DNA of 64,000 nt from Limnospira fusiformis SAG 85.79 (lineage in GTDB: Bacteria; Cyanobacteriota; Cyanobacteriia; Cyanobacteriales; Microcoleaceae), in the NCBI RefSeq assembly GCF_012516315.1, contig NZ_CP051185.1:1849403-1913402 (forward strand). Reading direction: 5' to 3'. Below are positions 37,197 to 46,600 of this stretch, in pieces. The translations under genes were made by a program, and so were the position numbers. A model generated the notes under the pieces. It searched no databases, was not told where the DNA came from, and saw only the letters and a program-made list of their open reading frames with translations. How positions within the stretch are numbered: the first letter of the stretch is position 1; each line of letters opens with the position of its first letter.

Positions 37197-37786
37197 CATC
37201 CGCTTACACTTATCACTACTGATTACCTCGACCAGATAATCAGAGCCTTAGAGGGATTACAACGTTCCGTTTATATGGGCATTCCATCTTTAGATTTGTC
37301 CTCTCCACCGGGGTACTTTTAAAGGTCTGTGTAGGTAGTTGCAAAAGTCCCCTACTATTCCCCTTGCTCTTTTGATCGCAGCGTATAAAAACTTATTCCG
37401 CTACTAAATATTTACGATGGTTCAAGCCGGACATTCGGTTTCCCTAATCATGGATGGTTGGCAGTGGTCGCTTTTGGTAGTAGGTTCTACTTCACGCCTT
37501 CCGTTCCCCGCTTCAATCCCAGAGTTGTGATTCCCGAAACTGGGGGTGGCTATCGCCTTTACCCTCAACATACTTTGTAACAAATTGTTAGGATTTATTA
37601 CAAAGTATGTTGACCTGGGGTTCCCTGCCTGGTTTTGGTATCTTGTGATACAAAACGTCGGGACATATAAACAGTTATGGGGATGGTCAGAAACGAGTTG
37701 TCTTGTATTCAACCAAGGGGTTGAAGTCCCCACTAGGAGGTTATTTCGGGCATCTCAGCCCTATTGAACTCCTAAACGTCTCGCAC
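37197..37786 (-). ncRNA. group II intron 5' half (intron C)
   Basis: It starts gtgcgagacg at 37786 and is collinear with the 5' halves of A, D and F. It stops after gataagtgtaagcggatg, where intron B' lies. Its 3' half is not found on the other side. The region 37787-38032 beyond it holds HIP1 palindromes and a duplicated toxin-module flank but no gene. Confidence 0.82.
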
Positions 37787-38032
37787 TTTGCTGATATTTT
37801 AGCGAATTTGAGAACTTGGGGTGAGGGTTCGGAAACCGGGTTTCTGGGTGGCTGCTTAAATCTCCCCTAACCAGGTTTCAATGGCGGACATCAGATTCGG
37901 TTGATTGGGGGAAAGGCCTTTTAAGGGCGCTTCTAGGGGGTCGTCCGTGAGGAAGGCGATCGCTTCTACCGAGACGCTTCGCGATCGCTATTTCCCCCGT
38001 CAGACAAAAGGCGATGATTCTGGGTGGGTTGA

Positions 38033-38482
38033 TTAACGGTGACTCGGAGCGATCGCCTCAATTTGGGAACACCAAGAAAAGTCCTTGATATTAAACGTGT
38101 AGATGCTGTTCACTTCATGGGCTAACACGATCCAAATATGCAGTAAATCAAAAACTCCTCCATTGGTTACAGGTCTTTCTGCCAATAAACCAATCCAACC
38201 TTCAAACAGATCCACCGGAGTTGAAAGTAAGCAGATATGGGGCATCTGACAAATCCGGTTAATGCGGATAATTGCTTCCGTTGGCTGTAAAGGCGTGGCT
38301 AAAATAGCGGGATTAGTAATATAGGAGTAAAATTCCGCTAAAACCTGCGATGAGACACACAAAATTTCCCTGTCGGTCGGTCTAAATATTTCTAAGGCGG
38401 CTTGATGTTGAGGGGCTTTGGTATTAGCAACATAAGCCAGGATGTTCATATCCAGATAAATTCGTTGAGCTTCCCCTGCCAT
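38033..38482 (-). CDS. PIN-domain ribonuclease, VapC-like toxin
   Basis: From ATG 38482 (MAGEAQRIYLDMNILAYVAN) the protein has PIN-domain acidic residues: the first Asp in YLDMN, Glu in LAEFYSYI, and Asp in GGVFDLLHIWIVLAH and FNIKDFS. The longer frame from 38524 would overlap the antitoxin gene. VapC toxins cleave tRNA or rRNA and are inhibited by the cognate antitoxin. The small ORF at 38514-38672 directly upstream is the likely partner. All key residues are present, so it may be active. Confidence 0.87.
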   Translation of the reverse strand: MAGEAQRIYLDMNILAYVANTKAPQHQAALEIFRPTDREILCVSSQVLAEFYSYITNPAILATPLQPTEAIIRINRICQMPHICLLSTPVDLFEGWIGLLAERPVTNGGVFDLLHIWIVLAHEVNSIYTFNIKDFSWCSQIEAIAPSHR

Positions 38483-38513
38483 AAAGCATCGTCCGATTAA
38501 AGGGTGGGAGAAT

Positions 38514-38672
38514 TTAGCTCTCAAAAAACCAGGAATCCCGGTCTAATTCCGAGAGATTTTCTGGGGCTGATTTGTTCTGCTGTTGATTGATAGTTTTAAA
38601 GATTTCTATCATTAGATAAATTGGCTCGATTGGTTTTGGGGTTAGTCCGGTGATATCAAGAGTTTGAGTCAT
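38514..38672 (-). CDS. small antitoxin-like protein paired with the PIN toxin
   Basis: A 52-residue ORF starts MTQTLDITGLTPKPIEPI and ends LDRDSWFFES, 31 bp before the toxin start. Its N-terminal 32 residues are closely related to the antitoxin at 39282-39530, but the C-terminus differs, fitting a different toxin partner. Promoter-proximal sequence (gactcaaactcttgatatc and upstream) is duplicated between the two modules. Confidence 0.8.
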   Translation of the reverse strand: MTQTLDITGLTPKPIEPIYLMIEIFKTINQQQNKSAPENLSELDRDSWFFES

Positions 38673-38816
38673 TTTTTCGTCGTGGGCTAGGGGTTGCTGA
38701 CATTCTAGCTAATTTTGCGGCCCAGGGTCAAAAACCGAGTTTCTTTGCTGCTTAAATCTCCTCTAAACCGGTTTCAATGGCGGATATCAGATTCGGTTGA
38801 TTGGGGGGAAACCTTT

Positions 38817-39200
38817 TTACCGAATCACTCGAAATTCGAGGTTGAGATTTAGCTGACTCCATTGGCGGTCTGCGGTGATTACGGGTTGATTGAGAACAAG
38901 ACCCAAGCCTAGACAAGCCTGATCGCCTAGGGATAAGCCTAGAGGTTTAGTGATGGGTCGTAGCATACCAGCAATATGAGCTTGCGGTTCATCAAAGGGA
39001 ACAATTTTTAAGTTCAAGTCGGACAAAATTTGCCAAATCTCCGGTTCTGAGATGCCAATTTATGCCAATTTAGCAATAACTTCCGATAAATTAATGGTGC
39101 TAATCGTTGCATTGTCAATCAAGTCTGTTATTTGTTCACTCCCGCTTTCTTGATTGAGAAATGCTAATATGGCAGAGGCATCCATGATTACATTACTCAT
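38817..39200 (-). pseudogene. VapC-like PIN toxin with an in-frame TAA
   Basis: From ATG 39200 the frame reads MSNVIMDASAILAFLNQESGSEQITDLIDNATI... with the first PIN Asp and a Glu in LSEVIAK. A single TAA at 39060-39062 follows AKLA. The frame then resumes in phase with IGISEPEIWQILSDLN and ends GLSLGDQACLGLGLVLNQPVITADRQW, with the later PIN acidic residues. One nonsense codon (probably from GAA) therefore separates toxin halves. Confidence 0.85.
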
Positions 39201-39205
39201 GGATA

Positions 39206-39304
39206 TAGCAATCCTAAATCAGTTGTGGAAGACCCTCACCCCCAACCCCTCTCCCAGAACGGGAGAGGGGAGAAGAAGATGTTATAAATCATTTAGGACT
39301 GCTA
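39206..39304. mobile_element. 99-bp MITE with IS630-like ends
   Basis: Inverted ends tagcaatcctaaatca and tagcagtcctaaatga (opposite strand) enclose a hairpin-forming cctctcccag/gggagagggg core. TA is duplicated at 39204-39205 and 39305-39306. The terminal tagca is shared with the resident IS630 (tagcattag/tagcacaag), a possible source of transposase. Confidence 0.85.
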
Positions 39305-39530
39305 TAGACTCGTGACGGCGTTCTTGAATCAGTTCCTCTGTTAGGTTGCGATTTTTCCCATATTTTTTGACTATTTTTTGAGCCTGGGTGAGGGGGCTGG
39401 TGGAGTCAGTTATTAGTGGGCGATCGCCTTGTTTCTGCTGTTGATTAATAGTTTTAAAGGTTTCTATCATCTTTTGAATTGGCTCGATTGGTTCTGGGGT
39501 GAGTCCGTTGATATCAAGAGTTTGAGTCAT
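39282..39530 (-). CDS. VapB-type antitoxin with MITE-derived C-terminus
   Basis: This 82-residue protein starts MTQTLDINGLTPEPIEPIQKM and contains a basic tail NRNLTEELIQERRHES. The last residues (IAVLNDL) are encoded by the MITE. Removing the MITE and one TA gives RRHESIHE and a TAA that overlaps the toxin's ATG (atgagtaa), the usual coupled vapBC arrangement. The antitoxin core is intact, so it may still be produced, but its partner toxin is also interrupted. Confidence 0.85.
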   Translation of the reverse strand: MTQTLDINGLTPEPIEPIQKMIETFKTINQQQKQGDRPLITDSTSPLTQAQKIVKKYGKNRNLTEELIQERRHESIAVLNDL

Positions 39531-39932
39531 TTTTGAGTTGGGGGCTAGGGGTTGTTGACATTTTAGCTAGTTTTGCCGCTAAGGGTCAGAAAGTGGGTTC
39601 TTGAATCCTCCAATCTCCCCTAACCCGGTTTCGATTCTCCTGGGTCAACGCTTCCGGAACCCCGATATCAGATTCGCGCTTATTGGGGGGAAGCCTTTTA
39701 ATGGTGCTTCTAGGGGGTCCTCGCTGTTTAAAGCTATGGCGATTACCCCCGTCAGTGTTTGGCAAAAGGCGATTCTCCTGGGTCAACGCTTCGCGATTCT
39801 CCTGTGGAGACCCTTCGCGATCGCTTCTGGGGTGGGTTTCGTCGGGGTGGAAAATGTTTCGCCGCCGAAGAGGATGGCGCGGTGGGGGAGGAGGTGGGGC
39901 GCGTTTTAGGGTTTTGATGTGGCGATCGCCGA
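39531..39932. other. non-coding region with HIP1-type palindromes and module duplication remnant
   Basis: Sequence around 39605-39710 resembles the flanks at 37868-37940 and 38760-38816 (gatatcagattcg..., attggggg-aa-cctttt). The stretch 39770-39835 has repeated gcgattctcctg/cttcgcgatcgctt motifs. No gene was found in it. Confidence 0.55.
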
Positions 39933-40215
39933 TCAACTGTTGCGGCGGCGCAGGCGAGTCATAGCCAGGGCTCCGACCCCCAAACCGATCGCCAGGGTGG
40001 GTTCGGGGACAGGTTGCGTTTCCCAATTCACCACTTGAATTGGGTAAGCCAGAGCCGATTTGAGGCGGTTTGCTGCAGCCCGTGAGGGTGAAGGGTTCGG
40101 TCACGTCGCCAATCCACAGGTAGTCCGCGCCCCATCCGTCGGTGGGATTCTCCACGGCGGAGCGATCGCCCACCGCCACGCCGTCCCGGAACCGGTTGTC
40201 CACCACCCGGCTCAT
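39933..40215 (-). pseudogene. C-terminal fragment of a PEP-CTERM protein
   Basis: The frame ending at 39933 encodes AYPIQVVNWETQPVPEP, a hydrophobic segment (TLAIGLGVGALAMT) and RLRRRNS: a classical PEP-CTERM sorting signal of PEP motif, transmembrane helix and arginines. Upstream, in another frame, FRDGVAVGDRSAVENPTDGWGADYLWIGDV looks like the secreted domain, so a frameshift near 40070 separates them. No signal peptide or complete N-terminus is present. Confidence 0.7.
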
Positions 40216-40668
40216 CCCAAAACATCCGTAAATTATCGGTTAAAATTAGGCTAATGAGTCCGAGTTTATTAAGAGTTTAAATATATCCATAAACCGGCTG
40301 CCCCTGATGTCCAGGTAATTTCAATTCTCGATGGCCTGACGGAGCTGTGGCCGCTTTTCTGCGGGCAGCTCCATGACTTTATTAAAAAAATAAAAAGAAT
40401 CGACTTCCTGCCATCGCTTGAAGGCTAAGGTATTAAAAAATTATCCGATAGTTTCTCGTCCCATTTGCGGGTGCAGTAACCGACAGAACGACTAGGATTC
40501 ACTCTTTTTTTTGAAGGGGGATGAGTTTTTTCGTTAGTCCCAGCCCCAAACTGGCATCAGGGAAAATGTGATCAGCATCGTGACAACTGCAAGGGGAGCG
40601 ATCGGGCCAGGAAGCGGCGATCGTGTCCTTGGCTAACAATGTAGAATCTCTCAACAAAACAGGAACTT
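40216..40668. other. intergenic region upstream of the giant LamG gene
   Basis: About 450 bp without a recognisable gene. A HIP1-like site lies at 40599-40622. A Shine-Dalgarno-like aggaac precedes the ATG at 40669. No operator or transposon end was seen. Confidence 0.5.
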
Positions 40669-43600
40669 ATGTACCTAACAAAAGACAAACTCCAACATAT
40701 TAGTACAATTACCCATGAGGGTAAGGTCGTCGTATTCGGCACCGATACCGAGGGTAAGGTCTTCTATACGGTGAAGCAAGATGGCTTTGAAGATAGCTAC
40801 TTGAATACCCCTGCCGACCAAAGAACCGGATGGGAAACCTGGCAACCTCTGGAATTCCCCAATGAGGTGGATGATCAATCGGTGATTGAACAGGAGAAAG
40901 CTGAACTCACCTATCAGAATGATCCAAGTCGCTATTTGCTACGATCGCGCTACTCGACCCAAGGTATGACAGCCGTTGCCCCCGTTCAGGCGATCGCGGC
41001 CCTTGATCATATTTATGTGTTCCGTCAATCTACAAACAATACGCTATTAGTGGATCGATTTGTGTTGGATGGCATGGCCAACAAACTGAACCGCAAACTG
41101 GAAGTTCGCTTTAAGCGGAGTCGGCAAAAGCATATCCCGACTAAAACGATGGCGATGGGTAACAACGGCCTCAGCAATGTTGATACCCTCGACTTCCGGG
41201 ATGCCAATGGTAATTTCTTCTATGAACCCACAACGGAACTTTGCTTGGTCAGCAACCTGCACAAAGGTTGGTTTTCTGTGGTAGTAGTGCCCACGATTGA
41301 AAATGATGTTCATCGGTGGCATATCTTTGCCTACAATAGCCAGACTAAAAAAGTTGAACTGACGACCCTACGCGCCTCACAGGAAGGTCTCTTCGACCTC
41401 AAAGACTACACCATTTACGAAGAGGCGGAGGGTAGTCTGGTGCCCAAGAAGATTCCAGGGATTATCCAGCGCACGTTGGATATTGATGGGGTTTCCATTA
41501 CCAATGGTCTGTCAGCCACCAAGTACGATCTTCAACAGGAACAGGAAACCCAAGCTGGGGATACCCAACTGCTGCGGAGCGCCACTAAACTGATGGTCGC
41601 TATCCCCACTGATAAAGGGGTTGCAGCCCTGAGCTTTGCCATTGCCGGAGATGGCACCCTGTCTGAAATTGATGAAACCCCTGAACGCACCATTGCCCGC
41701 AGTCGTCAGCGGGAAATTTTGCTGCCCCTCAATACCCTAGATGAAGTCAAAGCCCTGGCCGACCAAACCCCACCACCCCTGGGGGTGATCCGTGGATTGG
41801 CCCTGGGTACTGATGCCGATGATGCCGAAGACCTGGTGATGGTATCCACCGAAGGAGAGGCGGGCCAACTGGCCAACGGCGATCTGGTGAAAATCTCCGG
41901 AACCCCTGATATACGGGGGCTCTATGGGGCTCAGAAGATCGACGACCGTACCTTCGAGATTGCGCTACCTACCCCCGCCGATAACTTAGGCTATTGGGAA
42001 AAGGAAGATCTAGAGGAGGCGGGCTTAATTTTCGATGGCATGATTGCCGCCTATGAAAAGACTGCTGACGGCAAGCTGCGCGTTACCTGCGATTACCACG
42101 GTCTTGAGGATGGGGATGAGGTGCAAATCATTGGCACCGATAGCTATGACAATACCTATCCCGTGCAGACCGTTGATGATAATCACTTTGTGATCGAGCG
42201 GCGGTGGGCTAAAGGGGAAGCCGTCAACATCAAAGTTGTCTCTCGCAAACGGCGCGGCATTGTCTTTGATGGCGTGAAAGATTACGTCGAAATTTCCCAA
42301 AAACCATCACTAAACTCCAAGTGTTTTACGGTCTCTTTTTGGGCAAAGGTTACGGGCGGTCAAGGTACCCATCGTTCACCCTTGACTTCCCGTGATCCCC
42401 ATGCCTTGACGGGGTATTTAGTCTATGCCAATGCCAAGAATCAGTGGGAATTGGTTGTTGGGAATGGTCAATGGAGTGCTGTAACAGGGCCAACGATTCT
42501 CCTGGATACCTGGACACACATTGCTGGCACCTATGACGGCAAGACGCTCAAGCTCTATGTCAACGGTGTTTTATCCGGCAGCTTAGAGACTCCTTATACA
42601 CCGAATCGCCAAGCTCCTCTACGGGTGGGTACTGGAAGTCATCACCACCATGGCCCTTTCTACTTTTTCCCTGGCCAAGTCTCTGAGGTTTGCATCTGGT
42701 CACTGGCTCAAGATGCTGAAACCATCAAAAATAATATGTACTTGCCCTTGCGAGGTAAAGAAGTAGGGCTAGAAGGATATTGGCGTTTGGGTGGCCTTGC
42801 AGAAGGCAAGGTGAGCGACTTTTCTATCCATGGCAATGAGGGCACCGTTTATGGTGATCCCTATGTCAGTGCGGCTACCCTCAGTCGCAAGCTGGCCAGT
42901 GGAGCCAATGTGGTGAAATACAGCAATCCTGACCTGTTTGCCGTGAGTCAACGCGCCACCTATGAAGAAAGCTTTGAGTTCAAGGTCAATGCTGCCAAAC
43001 CATTGACGCTGGCGGATCTGAACAATGCCGATGGTCGGGGGCAAGGTACCAAGATCTTCACCTTCTCTCACTGGGGTAAAACTAGCCGCAGCACTAACGA
43101 CATCATTGCAGTCTCGGCGGTGCAAGATGAGTTTGAAGATCTGGGAAGCGGCTGGTATCGGGCTTCCTGTACCCTAACGATTCCTGATGAGATCAGTCTG
43201 CTGCGCTCCTTTGAGATTGCTAAGGTACAGGGTAACTGGAACGCATTGGAAATCCGAAAGCATCGCATTCGTCTGTTGTCTGATGCAATTACAACGGCAA
43301 AGTATACCGATGACGTAGCTCTAGCAACGTTGGCTAATGACCAGACTACGCTGTCAGCAAAGTTGAAAGAATTGCAGTTGAAAGAGAAACAGGAGAGGAT
43401 TTTACTCAAAGAAAAGTGGGAGTTAGAAGCAAAAATTGCTGGGTCAAAGAATCTCGAACAAACACGAGTAAATTTCAATAATTTAACCGCTCAAGTTCAA
43501 CGTCTTGAATTCGAAGAACAAAATCTCAAGTCAATTTATAATTCTGGCGCGGACAACCCTTTAAATTACTGGTGTTTTCTTCAACATAAACAAACAGGCT

Positions 43601-46600
43601 TGTTTTGGGAACACGTGAAGAGTGGCGACACTGTAACGGTTGAACTGATCTCTTCTTGTGGTGATGATTGGACTAAGTGGAAATTCACGGATGCAGGCGG
43701 TGGATACTACTATATCCAAAATAAGCAAACAGGCTTGTTTTGTGAACACGTGAAGAGTGGCGACACCGTAATGGTTGAACTGATCTCTTCTTGTGGTGAT
43801 GATTGGACTAAGTGGAAATTCACGGATGCAGGCGGTGGATACTACTATATCCAAAATAAGCAAACAGGCTTGTTTTGTGAACACGTGAAGAGTAGCGACA
43901 CCGTAATGGTTGAATTGATCTCTTCTTATGGTGATGATTGGACTAAGTGGAAACTTGAACGAACAGATGAGCAAACCAATAATAAGATCGAAAAGTATTA
44001 TCAAGATTGGCAACTAATATGCGAAAAACTTAATCTAGCAAGGATTGAATTAGATCAAGCAAGGCAAGTATTAAACGCTGGTGAGACTGAGAAACAACAA
44101 TGGGAAACTCGCCTAAAAGCAGTTATTGCTCAACTCACCCAAATTCAAACTGATATCAACACCCTGAATACTGACTTCCTCAATGTTGTCAAAAACACCC
44201 AAACAAAACCCCAAGCCATGCCCGAGTTTGCTAAAGATAGCAAGGGATTAGTGACTCAAGGAGCGTTACTTGGTTTTGTCGAATCTATCAGCCGCCTCCA
44301 TGCCCTAGAAACCTGTGAGGGGAACGTCCAACTGAGTTATTTTGATAATCAGGGACGGATGCGGCAAACCAACTACGATGCCACTGCTGATAGTCGAAAT
44401 GCAACCTTTGAACAGTGGATTCCTGATGCCCATCGGGCTTGTCTCAACTTCAACCTCAGCACTAGTGTCTTGACCTTAAAAACCACCTTGCCCCTACCGA
44501 TGGATTGGAGCATGGAAGCTTGGTTTGTCTATCCTTTGCCTGAAAAGTTGGAATGGAATACCTTAAGTCGTTCAGACGGTGGGCACCATGTTCTGGTCAA
44601 AAATGGTAAACAGTTGGGGATCTGGTTGCAGGATGATATTCAAGGACAGAGGTTCTTTGACTGCGGTTTTAATTTAGATCGACTCTCCTTTGGCTGGCAC
44701 TATCTAACCGCAGTTGCTAAAGGAGATACGACCCTGTTTTACGTTGATGGCCAACGGGTTGGTGACACCAAGGCTAAGGCTCTAGCTGATGCCAAGGAAA
44801 GTTTGACAAAATCCCCCAATGATTCTGCGGCACAGCAGAAAGTCGAAGCCATCAAGAAGGCAATCATCAAAGTGACTGGCGCTGTCCATACGATTGGCAA
44901 TACATCTGATGGGGGACAACCCTTTGGCAAGCTTTCCGAAGTTCGCATCTGGAGAGATGCCCTCAGTGAAGAGGAAATTGCTATTAACAGCAAAACCTTA
45001 CTGAGTGGTAATGAACCAGGGTTATTGGCCTACTATCCCATGAGTGAAGCGACGGGCGTAGAAGTTCGCGATCATTCTGGCAACGGCAACAATGGCACGG
45101 TATCCGGTACTAGTTGGTGGGCCTCTACGGTACCTATCGGTAATCCTGGGCATACAGTGATGCAATTTGATGGGGTTGATGACTATCTGGAACTAGCACG
45201 GCCATTGCCCATTTTCTCAAGTTCGTTCACCGTTTCTATGTGGGTGAAAATTCCGACTCATAAGCGGGGAATCTTGCTAGGAGACTATGGTCTGCAAAAC
45301 GCGCTCAATATCAACTTTGAGATTCTTGCTGGTGGAAGCCTGAGATTTTACTGGGATGGCTCCGGGGCTCTTGGCACTGTAAAGCTAGGGCTCAATCAAT
45401 GGCACTTCATTAGCTTTGTCAGAGATCGAGAAAACCAGAAAGTTTACACTTATGTTGATGGTGTGCGTGATCTGGAACACTCCGGAGCCTTTGCCGATAA
45501 AACTGCGACCATTTCTCACCGTATTGGGCGCGATGTGCGGGGCAGTGACAGCGGCACTGTGTTTCAGGGTTGTATGGCTGATCTTCGTATCTGGAATATC
45601 GCCCGTACCCAGGATGAAATTCAGGCAGACATGAATACCCGCCTCGGCGGCAAGGAACCTAACTTGGTTGCCTACTATCCACTGAATGAAATCAAGATGG
45701 AAGGCAACACTGGCAAGGTTCAAGACCTAGCGGGCAACCGCCATGGCACAGTTCATGAAGCACTAACCACCGCAGACAATACCCTGCCCATTGGCGGCGA
45801 TGCCCTGGTCTCTGCGGAGTACAGCACCGTTACCCTGGATCCAACCACCAAGCGCAAGGCCGCAATCATGCGGCGCTTCCTGGGTGCGCCCACCATCAAT
45901 GGGGCCACGCTGCTGCCGGATAAGCGAATCGAAACCCTGGAACTGAAGTGGATTGGCAATGCCCAGTTTGCCCCAACCCTGCTGGGGTACATCGAAGGGC
46001 CACCACCCGTTCCCAGCGAGAACTTGACCATCGAAGAAGACTACAACGGTGCCACCTCGGTGGAGCTGACCATGTCGGAAGATGTGGACTTTAGCTGGAA
46101 CCGCGCCCAAGATAGCGGATTGGGTGCAGCGGCAGAGATTTTTGCCGGGGCCGAGACCGAGGCCGCAGCGGGTCTCGGATTCACGACCCGAGTGGCCACC
46201 ATGCGGGCCGGGTTCAAAGGCAACTTTGACTTCAGCTACCAGTTCTTAAACGAGAGCAACATTACCTCCAGTTCGTCCCTCAGCTTGACCGATAGACTGG
46301 AACTGCGGGGAACCCCTGAAGTGAAGCCCCACTTCCCTCATCTCGGCACCCGCTTTATTCCCAAGAATATTGGCTATGCCCTAGTAGTCTCGGCCATCTC
46401 CGATGTGTTTGTGACCCGCCTAGCCCGCAGCGGCAAGATGGTGGGCTACCAGGTGCGTCCCGTCGAAGGTCTGCCGCCAGATGTCAATACCATCACCTTC
46501 TTGATGAACCCGGCCTACACCATGAACGGCAGTCTGGATGGCATGACCGGCAGCAGCGCCACCAGCGATCGCTTCTTCAAGCACGTTCCCGAAATGCGAT

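Noticed and set aside
39586-40215. 209-residue frame with Arg/Pro-rich C-terminus
   Set aside because: It reads out of the PEP-CTERM frame after a frameshift into HIP1-rich non-coding sequence; composition is typical of spurious frames.
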